From a virus, in IMG/VR virus record IMGVR_UViG_3300006108_000015, positions 1-64,000 of that record: a stretch of DNA of 64,000 nt. The stretch is one strand, 5' to 3'. The position numbers and the translations under genes were made by a program. The number at the start of each line of letters is the position of its first letter. The first letter of the stretch is position 1. Shown here piece by piece: positions 32,763 through 41,249 of this stretch. The notes under the pieces are model-generated. The model ran no database searches, was not told the DNA's origin, and was given only the letters and a program-made list of their open reading frames with translations.

Positions 32763-34138
32763 ATTTTAAATCCTTCAAATGATTTCTTAAACTTATCTTC
32801 TGATTTTTCTATTCTACCAGCATCCGCAATATCAACTTGTGCAGATTGTTCAGTATCATACAACTTCATCTTTGCTCGATCAATACCTACAGTGAATCGT
32901 TTATACATTGTTGGATCAGAATATCTATTCTTCAATTGTTTCACCATAATCTGACCAAGTTCTTCGAGTTCTTCACTGGAAATCAAAGCAAACATCAAAT
33001 CCGCGGTTGCCGGGAGACCAAACGATTCACTAGTGTCTTCCAATCCCGGATCACTGCTGGTAAATCCACTTCTTGTTGTCTGAGTAGCAGATACCAAGGG
33101 AACATTAAACTCAACTGCCAAGCCCCTAAGTTCTTCAGCAATTGCCTTAACATAGGTATAGGAATTAACAGATGCACCAGCTTTAATGCGAGAAGAACAA
33201 CAGATATTGAGGTAATCAACAAAAATAATGTCGGGAACAAAACTACGCTTAAGATTAAGTTCATTTAACAAAGTCCTAAAATGTGTAGATGATGCAGATG
33301 CAGTTGGATATTCTTTGATGATCAATTTACCATTTGTCATCTTTTTAACTCGATCTACTTTTCTATCATACATATCTTTTGGTAAGTCTACCAAATCATC
33401 AAGTGTTACATTCAAAAGATTAGCATCAATTCTTTCAGCAATCTTCTCTTCCGACATTTCCATGGTGATGTAAAGTACATTATAACCCTGTACCATGCAT
33501 CCTGCTGCAACATGACACATGAATAATGATTTACCGACTCCTGTACCAGCAAGTGCAATATTTAGAGTTTTATTTGGAAGACCACCCTTGGTAATCTTAT
33601 TGAAGTATTCTAGATCAAATGGAATTCGTTCTTCTTTTTTATGATAGAATTCAAATCGTTCATCAGAATCATCTAGATAATCATGACCAACTGTTGTATC
33701 AAAACTGATAGCAAGAGCATCAGATAATATTGTAGGAATTGCACCTTTATCTTGTGTTTTATCTTTACCATCAAGAATTGTAATAGAATTCAATACAGCA
33801 TTATAGATTGCTTTTTCTTGACAGAATTTTTCTGTCTTATCTGTAAGCCATTGAATTTTAGACTCTTCTGATTTAATCTTTTCGATTTCATCAAGATAAG
33901 TCTTACAAGATTCTATTTCTTCGTTGGTGAGATTGCGTCTATCTTTGACAGATAGAATAATGGCTTCGGTAGATGCGGTGGAATTGTATTTTGTAGTAAA
34001 AGAGTGAATCTCTTCATAAATCACTCTTTCTGTTCTATCAGTAAAATACTCAGATTTTAAAAATGGTAATACTTTGCGGAGATATTCTTCATTGTAAATT
34101 AAATTCTTCAGTATTGCTTGTTCCAATCTCTTCATCAT
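32759..34138 (-). CDS. 41: replicative DNA helicase (T4 gp41-like)
   Basis: 459 aa. DnaB-like ATPase core: Walker A GTGVGKSL near 198, Walker B IIFVDYLNI near 305, SATQTTRSGF near 350. Its N-terminal helical domain (residues 1-110) matches gp41. It unwinds the lagging-strand template 5'-3' and works with the gp61 primase (13774-14784). The loader gp59 was not found in the window. The gene overlaps the 108-aa gene by 50 bases. Confidence 0.93.
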   Translation of the reverse strand: MMKRLEQAILKNLIYNEEYLRKVLPFLKSEYFTDRTERVIYEEIHSFTTKYNSTASTEAIILSVKDRRNLTNEEIESCKTYLDEIEKIKSEESKIQWLTDKTEKFCQEKAIYNAVLNSITILDGKDKTQDKGAIPTILSDALAISFDTTVGHDYLDDSDERFEFYHKKEERIPFDLEYFNKITKGGLPNKTLNIALAGTGVGKSLFMCHVAAGCMVQGYNVLYITMEMSEEKIAERIDANLLNVTLDDLVDLPKDMYDRKVDRVKKMTNGKLIIKEYPTASASSTHFRTLLNELNLKRSFVPDIIFVDYLNICCSSRIKAGASVNSYTYVKAIAEELRGLAVEFNVPLVSATQTTRSGFTSSDPGLEDTSESFGLPATADLMFALISSEELEELGQIMVKQLKNRYSDPTMYKRFTVGIDRAKMKLYDTEQSAQVDIADAGRIEKSEDKFKKSFEGFKI

Positions 34139-34415
34139 CTATTTCCTGATCAATATTAGCAGACATAAGTTCAACTAGAAAGTCACCAAGATAGTTCTTA
34201 AAATCACTGTCTTTTTCTAATTTTTTTGGTTTATCTACTATAGATTCTAACACATCATAACCAAAAAGTAAATAGACTTGATCATCTTTTTCTTCAAATT
34301 TGACCTTACCATATTTAAATAATGTATCTTTGTATGGACCATCAAGCAGTTTAATGTGAACCGCTTGATTATCTTCTTTAGGATAAATGAAACAATAATC
34401 TAGTCCTTCAATCAT
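34089..34415 (-). CDS. conserved T4-like protein between uvsX and 41
   Basis: 108 aa from ATG 34413-34415 (MIEGLDYC). HIKLLDGPYKDTLFKYGKVK, then a folded strand region (VYLLFGYDVLES) and NYLGDFLVELMSANI are typical of a conserved gene found between uvsX and gene 41 in aquatic T4-like phages. Function unknown; position suggests replication or recombination. The ATG starts one base after the uvsX stop. Confidence 0.72.
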   Translation of the reverse strand: MIEGLDYCFIYPKEDNQAVHIKLLDGPYKDTLFKYGKVKFEEKDDQVYLLFGYDVLESIVDKPKKLEKDSDFKNYLGDFLVELMSANIDQEIDDEEIGTSNTEEFNLQ

Positions 34416-34416
34416 A

Positions 34417-35472
34417 TTATGCCTCTGCAAATATATTTTCCATATCGTCTTCCATGATATTTCCAGAAGCAACTTGATATTTGTTTTCAACAAATTTACG
34501 GAATGAGTTATCTTTAAGAATAGGTAACCAGAAATCTTTAGTATCAGTATCCTTGATACGATACTTCTTATCTTCTACCTCACCAGTTTCAGTATTCACT
34601 TTACTATACCAACCCACTGAAGGTTTAACAACATGTCCAGATTCTAATGCAATATCAAGAAGACCTGACCATTTACTGATACCACCATCAAACGACACTG
34701 TAACTGGAATCTTAGACTTTTCTTTCACATATCTAGATTTCTCTACATTAATAATGAAATTGTAACCAACAACTTCTGTTCCTTCTTTTTCTTGTTGACG
34801 ACCAATGATAAAGATATTATCAGCAGAATAATATGAACCAGTACCACCGCCTACCACGTCTTTGGCATACAGTTCCATCGTTTTATATGTATGATTGACT
34901 ACGATCATCGGAATATCTTTCATGGTCAAGTGTGGTGTGACCATGCGGAATAGAGATTTGATCTGTTTGGCTCTTGACATATCAGCAACAGATTTACCTT
35001 CAAGAGTATCTTCAACTTCTTTCTTAGAAGCAAGATTACCAATAGAATCTATGACAATAATCAACTTATCGTCACGATCTAATTGTGTGAGTTGTTGCAT
35101 TACATCAAATTTAAGTTGCTCAATATCAACCAAGGGAGTGTGTAATACTCGATCAGTATCAATGCCAAAAGTATCAAAATAAGATTGAGGAGTGCCAAAT
35201 TCTGAATCATAGAATAGTAGTGCAGCATCCTTATATTTGTCTAGAAACGATTTGGCCATCAAAAGTGAAAATGCAGTTTTAAAGTGCTTTGATGGACCTG
35301 CCCACATAGTAAGACCTGGAGTTAGACCACCATCTAACTTACCAGATAGTGCCACATTAATAATTGGCACTGCGGTAGGAATCATATCTTTATCTAGAAA
35401 AAACTTAGATTTAGATAAAATTGCTGATTCCTTAATACTGCTATTTTTTCTAATTTTGTCAAGTATACTCAT
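34417..35472 (-). CDS. uvsX: UvsX recombinase (RecA-like)
   Basis: 351 aa from ATG 35470-35472, with GGGAG seven bases upstream. The nucleotide loop is GPSKHFKTAFS near 60-70, a UvsX-type Walker A. DKLIIVIDSIGNL is the Walker B strand, and VVNHTYKTM and GGTGSYYSADNIFII are also UvsX-like. It forms presynaptic filaments on ssDNA with UvsY (58767-59201) and drives recombination-dependent replication. Confidence 0.93.
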   Translation of the reverse strand: MSILDKIRKNSSIKESAILSKSKFFLDKDMIPTAVPIINVALSGKLDGGLTPGLTMWAGPSKHFKTAFSLLMAKSFLDKYKDAALLFYDSEFGTPQSYFDTFGIDTDRVLHTPLVDIEQLKFDVMQQLTQLDRDDKLIIVIDSIGNLASKKEVEDTLEGKSVADMSRAKQIKSLFRMVTPHLTMKDIPMIVVNHTYKTMELYAKDVVGGGTGSYYSADNIFIIGRQQEKEGTEVVGYNFIINVEKSRYVKEKSKIPVTVSFDGGISKWSGLLDIALESGHVVKPSVGWYSKVNTETGEVEDKKYRIKDTDTKDFWLPILKDNSFRKFVENKYQVASGNIMEDDMENIFAEA

Positions 35473-35504
35473 TTTATTACTCCCATTCATAACAACATTA
35501 TTAA

Positions 35505-36500
35505 TTATTTCTTTCTCTTTTTTTTATCTACTGTAACATGTTCTTCCATATACACACCGGGTGCCAAATGTGTAGTCTGTTTAACAATATCTTCTTCAGG
35601 TTCTTGAACAATAGTATTTGCAACAGGTTCAGTATCGAACATTTCAATAGTTTTGTCAACCTCAAGTTCTCCAGATTCTTTTAATTTTTCAAGAATGACT
35701 TCTTCATCTGGTGATAGTTTAGGTAGTTCATCATTATGAATTTCTTCTACTTGTTGTTGTGCCTGTTGTATTTGATCTTCTGATAATGGACCATCATCTC
35801 GTTCGTAATTAACTTGAGTTTGTTGAGATAGTTTTTCATCTTCTTTTTGCTTTAGTGAAATGTTAGCGGCAATTAACAATAAAACTGCAAGAGGATCAAA
35901 TACTGCCATGATCAACATAATAACTAAACGAACAGCCTTATCAATAGAATCGCTTGATGTGCCATAAACCAACTCAGCAACATACTTAATTGGTCCAACT
36001 TCAACTGAAAGTGAATTAGATTCTTTGATTAGAGGTAATCTATCTTTAGCAATCTTTCTTAATTCTCTTTGTACATCTTGAATTTGATTGTCTAGTTTAT
36101 TACTTGCTGTAGATGGATCTTTAGCACGAGCAAGAAGATAATTTAATTTATCATTTGCTAGTTTTTCTTGTTGATTAAGAGCAGTTAAGTCTGCTTGATT
36201 TGCACCTAGATCAATAGTTGAATTGATATGTGATTTGGCCAAGAAACCAAATATACCCATACTAGTAATGAACATTAAGGTTACAACAGCAGCCGAAAGA
36301 TAACTCTTAAGTAAAACTGGAGCAGTTCTCCAATTACGATACAACCAAGATGCTGTGACTAGTTTACTCATCTCTAGTACAGAACCCATGAAAACGACTG
36401 GCCAAAATGCACCAGTGAAGATTGAAGCAAGTCCAATAACTGAGTAATATGCCGCTATTCCTGACAATAATATTGCCGATAGAAATGTTAGGTATATCAT
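35505..36500 (-). CDS. multi-pass membrane protein, 331 aa
   Basis: ATG 36498-36500 overlaps the TGA of gene 43 (ATGA). There are three to four hydrophobic segments: FLSAILLSGIAAYY, FWPVVFMGSVLEM, AAVVTLMFITSMGIFGF, and later LVIMLIMAVFDPLAVLLLIA. A coiled coil lies between segments three and four, and an acidic C-terminal tail follows. It is conserved downstream of DNA polymerase in aquatic T4-like phages, from memory. Its role is unknown. Membrane anchoring of replication is one idea. Confidence 0.72.
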   Translation of the reverse strand: MIYLTFLSAILLSGIAAYYSVIGLASIFTGAFWPVVFMGSVLEMSKLVTASWLYRNWRTAPVLLKSYLSAAVVTLMFITSMGIFGFLAKSHINSTIDLGANQADLTALNQQEKLANDKLNYLLARAKDPSTASNKLDNQIQDVQRELRKIAKDRLPLIKESNSLSVEVGPIKYVAELVYGTSSDSIDKAVRLVIMLIMAVFDPLAVLLLIAANISLKQKEDEKLSQQTQVNYERDDGPLSEDQIQQAQQQVEEIHNDELPKLSPDEEVILEKLKESGELEVDKTIEMFDTEPVANTIVQEPEEDIVKQTTHLAPGVYMEEHVTVDKKKRKK

Positions 36501-39037
36501 GAGAAGAAGTCCTCGAGTGTGTTTTGTTTTTCGGTTTTCCAACCAATACAGTCTAATATGATTTTCAATGGTTCGACAAATGCTTTCTCAAATTGAATAT
36601 TATAATCTATATATTGGTCCATGTCAAATTCTTTTGGTAATCTAGAAGGGTATGAAATTACGGTATTCTTAAGAGGATTTGGCATTTTCAAATACGCAAA
36701 CTTGATCTTCTCACCTTCTTGTATAAGTGGATACTTTTTTGTAAGATTCTTTTCTTTTAGAAAATGATTATATAATATTGCACCCTTAACGTGAATCGGC
36801 GTTGAAGGTTTGTATAAAGTAAGTGCATCTGAATATTTATTCAATCCATTAAGTCCACGAGGAAAAGAAATATCTTCTGGTGGTAGACTATTAAATTTTA
36901 TCTTAAAGTCCGCAATGAACTGTTGAATATCTATCTCAGTTCCTTCCATCATAATCTTGATTGATTCTGCCATTTTGTGCCGAATAACTTGTGGAGTGGA
37001 TGACTTAATCATCTCTAGACCCATGACTTTTAAGTCTGGTTCTTTATATCTCACACCTTCATTATCAAAAACATTCAGAATGTATCGTTTCTTTGCAGTC
37101 CAAATACCTTTGTTTGCCAATGCTTCACGCTTCATTTGCATTTTTTGGTCGTATGCGTGAACGTAATCAGCAAGTTCCTGAAAACTCTTATCAATATATG
37201 GTTGAATCTTATCCTCACAAATCTTATCCATGAGGGTGATAACCTTTTCAGTTGTCTGTTCTTTTTCAAACATCCTATTAATAAGAGGACCAAGATGGAG
37301 ATAAATTGAATCTGTGTCTGAGGCGATAACATAATCATGTTCCGTTTTCAAAAGTTTATTTAAATAATCATTTAACTTCGCTTCAATCCAACGAATAGAT
37401 AATTTACCTGCCATCGTAACAGCCAGTGCCATACGCAAATCATAAAATCTAAAGTATTGAGAACCTAATGCACCATAAGCAGAATTCAGTGAAACTTTCT
37501 TTGCTAACTGAATGTTGTTATATTTTGCAATATTCTTTGAAATCTCATACTTTTTATTATCATCCGATTCGTTTTCGTATTCTTGCTTTGCTTTCAACAT
37601 CAACTTCTTAAACTTCTTTCGATCTTCATACATCTCTTCTAACATCTTTGGTAGAAAACCTTGAACGTCAGTTCTGAAAAATTGACCATTAGGTGTTAAT
37701 GTAACATTAGTGAGTCTGAAAGTGTCTACATGTTTCATTAACAGTTCATCAACAGAAACACCAGAAGAAAGAATTTCACGCATTTCATTCGTATAGTTTT
37801 GTGGGTCAATCAAAGTTTCCGGTGAGATATTATATTGCATCATCAAATGAGGATATAGACTGTTCAAGTCAAATGATGCAACCCAATCATACATTCCAGG
37901 TACAGGCTCTTTAACATATGCACCTTCAAATGCAGAATCTTTTTCTTGAATCTCTCGTGGTGGAACAATGATGTTTTTATTCAGAAGATATGAATATGTC
38001 ATTGCATCCCACATTCTAGTTTGTGCAAAGACATCTTCAAAGTTAGACTTGGTATCATAAGCAAGAGTAATTGCTAATTCTACAAGTTTTAACTTATCCT
38101 CGAGTTTAAGAATGAGTTCAACGTCTTTAATATTATATTCAATAAACTTCTGAAAGTTTAAACGATACAAAGAATGAAGATTATCATATTCATCATATGA
38201 TAATTTGCTCTCACCGAGTTCAACATTAGCAATACTATCTAACTTGTAAGATTCTTGTGATTTACCGCCAGGTGCATACCATTTGTATAGTTCGATATAA
38301 TCTAAAGAAGATACACCCATCAAATCATATGATGTGAGTTTTCGACCATTATTTGCGTTGACTACTCTTTCACCAATATAATTCCAAGGAGATAGTTTCT
38401 TGGCCTCATCTTCGCCAACTATTTTTCTAAATCGATTGACGAGATAAGGAATATCAAAGAACTTTGTATTCCAACCGGTGATAATATCTGGACATTTTGC
38501 TTCCCACAGAGCAAGGAATTTCTTACATAAAGAATATTCATCTTTACACTTTACATAAATCTCATCTTCTTTTGCTTTGTAGTCTCCACAACCAAAAACA
38601 TAAGGTTTGATATCACCAAAATACTTAATAGTGATTGCTGTGATGGGTTCGTTAGCAAGATATGGATCTGGAAATCCATTCTCTGATCCGACCTCAATAT
38701 CGATTACACCAACAAGAACTTTCTCAACATCATAGTCAACCATTTCTCGATGTTGATCTGCAATGAAGGCATACTCGAATCGAGTTTGACCATATATCTT
38801 TGGTGCATTATCTATATCTTTGAATTTTTTGACATATTCTCGTGCATCATTAATAGAGTCAAAAGTTTTCTCATCAAGATATTCACCAAGCAATGATGTG
38901 ATGTTGGTTACTTTTTTGGAAGGAATATAGAGTGAAGGAGAATAATCAATTCTCAATTTCACTCTTTTACCATTGTTGACTCCTCGATAAAGAATCTTAT
39001 TACCGAAGGATTGTACATTCGTATAGAATTTTGACAT
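36497..39037 (-). CDS. 43: family B DNA polymerase (T4 gp43-like)
   Basis: 846 aa, near T4 gp43 (898). The 3'-5' exonuclease motif I is VGVIDIEVGSE, with YNIKDVELIL as a later exonuclease motif. Polymerase motif A is DLNSLYPHLMMQYNIS, motif B KVSLNSAYGALG, and motif C ASDTDSIYLHL. All catalytic acids are present. A C-terminal IGWKTEKQNTLEDFF could be the clamp-binding tail. It follows the Sm-like gene by one base. Confidence 0.96.
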   Translation of the reverse strand: MSKFYTNVQSFGNKILYRGVNNGKRVKLRIDYSPSLYIPSKKVTNITSLLGEYLDEKTFDSINDAREYVKKFKDIDNAPKIYGQTRFEYAFIADQHREMVDYDVEKVLVGVIDIEVGSENGFPDPYLANEPITAITIKYFGDIKPYVFGCGDYKAKEDEIYVKCKDEYSLCKKFLALWEAKCPDIITGWNTKFFDIPYLVNRFRKIVGEDEAKKLSPWNYIGERVVNANNGRKLTSYDLMGVSSLDYIELYKWYAPGGKSQESYKLDSIANVELGESKLSYDEYDNLHSLYRLNFQKFIEYNIKDVELILKLEDKLKLVELAITLAYDTKSNFEDVFAQTRMWDAMTYSYLLNKNIIVPPREIQEKDSAFEGAYVKEPVPGMYDWVASFDLNSLYPHLMMQYNISPETLIDPQNYTNEMREILSSGVSVDELLMKHVDTFRLTNVTLTPNGQFFRTDVQGFLPKMLEEMYEDRKKFKKLMLKAKQEYENESDDNKKYEISKNIAKYNNIQLAKKVSLNSAYGALGSQYFRFYDLRMALAVTMAGKLSIRWIEAKLNDYLNKLLKTEHDYVIASDTDSIYLHLGPLINRMFEKEQTTEKVITLMDKICEDKIQPYIDKSFQELADYVHAYDQKMQMKREALANKGIWTAKKRYILNVFDNEGVRYKEPDLKVMGLEMIKSSTPQVIRHKMAESIKIMMEGTEIDIQQFIADFKIKFNSLPPEDISFPRGLNGLNKYSDALTLYKPSTPIHVKGAILYNHFLKEKNLTKKYPLIQEGEKIKFAYLKMPNPLKNTVISYPSRLPKEFDMDQYIDYNIQFEKAFVEPLKIILDCIGWKTEKQNTLEDFFS

Positions 39038-39343
39038 TTAACCCGTGATGAGTTGTTTTGAAGGAAGAACAATACCTGATCCAAAGATTTGATTATAATT
39101 ATTGATGAAATCTTCAGCAGGAACATAAGAGTATACTACAGAACTCTTAGGAATATCAATCACTGAATCTTTCTTTTGTTCTGCATGAAGGGGGAAGGGA
39201 GTTAGTCCAACATTAGGTTGTCCATTTTGTCCTCGAACAACTGCAATACCTACTGGATTTTTAATTGAATATGATGTTGAATCGTTCATCAACTCACCTA
39301 AAACATCTTCACCACTAGTTAATTTAAAAACTTGAATATTCAT
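39038..39343 (-). CDS. Sm-like protein, 101 aa
   Basis: I chose ATG 39341-39343 (MNIQVFKLTSGED). The pattern of a strand ending in L-T-S-G-E-D-V-L-G-E, then a second strand with KNPVGIAVV and a bend, is reminiscent of an Sm/LSm fold. A second protein of similar pattern is at 56898-57281. These are conserved in T4-like cyanophages and relatives. RNA binding is a possible role, but unproven. It is directly upstream of gene 43. Confidence 0.6.
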   Translation of the reverse strand: MNIQVFKLTSGEDVLGELMNDSTSYSIKNPVGIAVVRGQNGQPNVGLTPFPLHAEQKKDSVIDIPKSSVVYSYVPAEDFINNYNQIFGSGIVLPSKQLITG

Positions 39344-39365
39344 AATAACCTCATAATATAAAAAA

Positions 39366-39439
39366 TGGAGCGGAATACCAGAATCGAACTGGTGACCGAA
39401 CCTTGGCAAGGTCCCGTTATACCATTTAACTAATTCCGC
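39366..39439 (-). tRNA. tRNA-Gly (GCC)
   Basis: Full cloverleaf of 74 bases: acceptor GCGGAAT/ATTCCGC, anticodon loop TTGCCAA, T loop TTCGATT, encoded CCA. A promoter (39452-39480) lies 13 bases upstream. Confidence 0.93.
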
Positions 39440-39451
39440 AATTGAACTATT

Positions 39452-39480
39452 ATAATATCATATTATATATGATTTGTCAA
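39452..39480 (-). promoter_or_regulatory. early sigma70-type promoter for tRNA-Gly
   Basis: TTGACA (39475-39480), 17 bases, TATTAT (39452-39457) on the minus strand, ending 13 bases before the tRNA 5' end. It sits in the gap after the YkuK-like gene. Confidence 0.7.
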
Positions 39481-39486
39481 TATATT

Positions 39487-39966
39487 TTATGCTGCTCTTG
39501 ATAGAATCTCTTTCATCCTATCTGCACAATAACTTGCAGCAAATGCTTTAGGTTTGACCATAGGATATACATTACAAGTTCCTCGAATATATCCTATTGC
39601 TTGTTGAACTACACATGAACTTCCGTGCATCTCATTTGGATTAATATCTAAATGCACTTCAACATGATAGTCTTCAACAATATCTGCTATATTTTGAAAT
39701 AGTTCAGATACTTTATAGACTTCATTCATCAATCGCATTGCAGGTTTATCTTTGCGTTGATCGAAATCTCTTTCTCGTGTTGTTTCACCAAATACTTTAC
39801 AACCATTGCAGGCGTTAATATGAACTACGATAGCAACAGTATAATCAGCATACCATTCGTCATCTATAATTAATCTTTCAGAATCGGCTCCTAGATAGAT
39901 TTTGGTATCAGGTCCTTGTTTAGAAATAAAATCTCTAACTTCTTCAAAATTAATTCTTTTGTTCAT
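39487..39966 (-). CDS. YkuK/DUF458-like RNase H-fold protein
   Basis: 159 aa. KIYLGADSERLI is a first RNase-H-like strand with a conserved Asp. YTVAIVVHINACNGCKVFGE, EVHLDINPNEMHGSS and PKAFAASYCAD follow, matching the pattern of DUF458 (Bacillus YkuK), an RNase H-like fold of unknown function. Proteins of this family are common in aquatic T4-like phages. It lies 24 bases below pqqA, with AAGGTG before its ATG, so both probably share a transcript. Confidence 0.72.
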   Translation of the reverse strand: MNKRINFEEVRDFISKQGPDTKIYLGADSERLIIDDEWYADYTVAIVVHINACNGCKVFGETTRERDFDQRKDKPAMRLMNEVYKVSELFQNIADIVEDYHVEVHLDINPNEMHGSSCVVQQAIGYIRGTCNVYPMVKPKAFAASYCADRMKEILSRAA

Positions 39967-39990
39967 ACTAACACCTTTTTTAAAACAATA

Positions 39991-40062
39991 TTACTTAGTT
40001 GCGATATACATTGTGACTTCAAATCCAAAACGCAAATCGGTTGCTTGAGGTGTTGTCCACAT
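39991..40062 (-). CDS. pqqA: PqqA-like PQQ precursor peptide
   Basis: 23 codons from ATG 40060-40062 to TAA. AAGGAG lies seven bases upstream of this ATG (and almost touching an alternative ATG two codons earlier). The peptide starts MWTTP, then DLRFGFEVTMYI. Glu15 and Tyr19, spaced E-x-x-x-Y, are at the same positions as the cross-linked Glu/Tyr of Klebsiella PqqA, and M1-W2, P5, D9-L10-R11, G13 and V16-T17 also agree with the family. PqqA is the ribosomal substrate from which PQQ, the cofactor of methanol and glucose dehydrogenases, is built by host PqqB-E. No other pqq gene is in the window. Its length is canonical for the family. Confidence 0.88.
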   Translation of the reverse strand: MWTTPQATDLRFGFEVTMYIATK

Positions 40063-40185
40063 AGTCATTCTCCTTGTTGATAAAGTATGTAATCAAAATG
40101 ATCACATATAAGTATCTTATAAGAAAATCGAAGAAATTACAACGTAAACACACTTAAACACTAGTCACGATTTTCATGAGTTGGG

Positions 40186-40258
40186 CTACGAAGGAGGGAC
40201 TTGAACCCCCAACCTACGGTTTTGGAGACCGTTGCTCTGCCAATTGAGCTACTCCGTA
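40186..40258 (-). tRNA. tRNA-Trp (CCA)
   Basis: 73 bases with acceptor TACGGAG/CTTCGTA, anticodon stem ACGGT, loop CTCCAAA, discriminator G. The CCA end is not encoded exactly (CCCA follows G73), so host CCA-adding enzyme would be needed. The 5' U of the acceptor is unusual for tRNA-Trp. Confidence 0.88.
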
Positions 40259-40269
40259 ATTATTACTAA

Positions 40270-40277
40270 TATTTATC
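40270..40277 (-). promoter_or_regulatory. late-type promoter variant GATAAATA upstream of tRNA-Trp/pqqA
   Basis: Minus-strand GATAAATA overlaps the stop of the tail-collar gene. It is the only promoter-like element I see upstream of tRNA-Trp and pqqA apart from readthrough. The variant first base makes it tentative. Confidence 0.3.
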
Positions 40278-40545
40278 AATCTCTTGGAGGATATAGACCT
40301 TGAATCGCAATAATTTCTCTAGGTTGACCTTCATGCCATGGTACTTTATGTCCAGTAGCATCGGTTGGACGCAAATCAGGTAAAGCAAATGTTGTTTTAC
40401 CATCACCACCATACACATTACCTAACAAAGAATATAATGCTACATTTTGTTGAATTTGAAGTAGTCTACCATCACAGTCAGCAAATCCGATTGGAGTAAA
40501 CATGCCTGCAAATTTAATAATCGTTGCCAAATAGATATCCATCAT
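40276..40545 (-). CDS. stand-alone tail collar-domain protein
   Basis: 89 aa. IKFAGMFTPIGFADCDGRLLQI, ALYSLLGNVYGGDGKTTFALPDLR is a phage tail collar domain (microcystin-dependent-protein type), followed by AIQGLYPPRD, the common end of short bacterial and phage versions. Whole-protein size is one domain only, much shorter than tail fibres. It may be a small tail or adhesin component, or a host-derived gene. It follows the cupin gene by 12 bases. The start could be either of two adjacent ATGs. Confidence 0.8.
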   Translation of the reverse strand: MMDIYLATIIKFAGMFTPIGFADCDGRLLQIQQNVALYSLLGNVYGGDGKTTFALPDLRPTDATGHKVPWHEGQPREIIAIQGLYPPRD

Positions 40546-40557
40546 AATCTCCCTATA

Positions 40558-41049
40558 TTAATGTTGATGTGTTTCAAAAGTTTTATCAAATTGATTCTGT
40601 GCATCCTCAAAACCAGGTTCTACAATTACCCACACTCTAGTTCCTTTAGGTACAACAAATGAATCTAGCATGATAGTGTTAGTGTCTGCGGTATTAACAC
40701 CTGTCATTCTACGATTTGGTGGCATCCAATAGCAATTTCCTGCTGGAGCAACAAGAGGTTCAGCACCTTCCATATATAGTGTCATTTCACCCGATACTAC
40801 ACAAGTTTGACCACCGTAAGGATGCATGTGAATTGGACTGCGTGTACCTTTTTGTCTTACTGTACGACTGGTGATAAGTTCCATACCGTTAAGACCTTCT
40901 GTAGCATCTAGAACTCTAGTCTCGAACATACTCTTACTAGGTGTCATTGGAGGAACTTGACCATTAATTTTGTTACCCATAATGTCTACTGCTGGATTGG
41001 CGTGAGCAAAAGTAGATAATAATACTAATGATAATAATACTTTTTTCAT
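40558..41049 (-). CDS. secreted cupin-domain protein
   Basis: 163 aa from ATG 41047-41049 (AGGAG upstream). A clear signal peptide (MKKVLLSLVLLSTFAHA) is cut before NPAVD. The cupin strands carry SPIHMHPYGGQTCVV, EMTLYMEGAE, and PAGNCYWMPPN. Two His in HMHP plus a Gln/Glu could bind a metal. Function is unknown; the periplasmic location and the pqqA neighbourhood suggest an auxiliary metabolic or envelope role. It is not a typical T4-like core gene. The frame can be extended upstream through the tRNA-Val gene, which is not credible. Confidence 0.75.
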   Translation of the reverse strand: MKKVLLSLVLLSTFAHANPAVDIMGNKINGQVPPMTPSKSMFETRVLDATEGLNGMELITSRTVRQKGTRSPIHMHPYGGQTCVVSGEMTLYMEGAEPLVAPAGNCYWMPPNRRMTGVNTADTNTIMLDSFVVPKGTRVWVIVEPGFEDAQNQFDKTFETHQH

Positions 41050-41078
41050 AATTAAACTCCTATTCTTAAACAATATTT

Positions 41079-41154
41079 TGGTGGGTTGTGACGGGTTCGA
41101 ACCGCCGACCATCGCCGTGTAAAGGCGGTGCTCTACCAACTGAGCTAACAACCC
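41079..41154 (-). tRNA. tRNA-Val (TAC)
   Basis: 76 bases: acceptor GGGTTGT/ACAACCC, D arm GCTCAGTTGGTAGAGC, anticodon loop TTTACAC, T loop TTCGAAC, encoded ACCA end. Confidence 0.94.
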
Positions 41155-41160
41155 AAATTT

Positions 41161-41248
41161 TGGCGGAGACTGTGAGATTCGAACTCACGATACCTTTCGG
41201 TATGACGGTTTAGTAGACCGTTGGTTTCAGCCGCTCACCCAAGTCTCC
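41161..41248 (-). tRNA. tRNA-Ser (ACT anticodon)
   Basis: 88-base class II tRNA: acceptor GGAGACT/AGTCTCC, discriminator G, encoded CCA, anticodon stem ACGGT with loop CTACTAA, variable stem ATACC-GAAA-GGTAT, T arm GTGAG/CTCAC. The anticodon is ACT, where GCT is expected for AGY codons. An A at position 34 is rare for this isoacceptor. Confidence 0.88.
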
Positions 41249-41249
41249 G

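Noticed and set aside
40060-40068. Earlier ATG as the pqqA start
   Set aside because: AAGGAG would be one to two bases from that ATG. The second ATG gives a seven-base spacing and the canonical 23-residue PqqA length.
40558-41151. Longer cupin frame beginning inside the tRNA-Val gene
   Set aside because: The extension overlaps a complete tRNA, and the ATG at 41047-41049 has AGGAG and starts a proper signal peptide.
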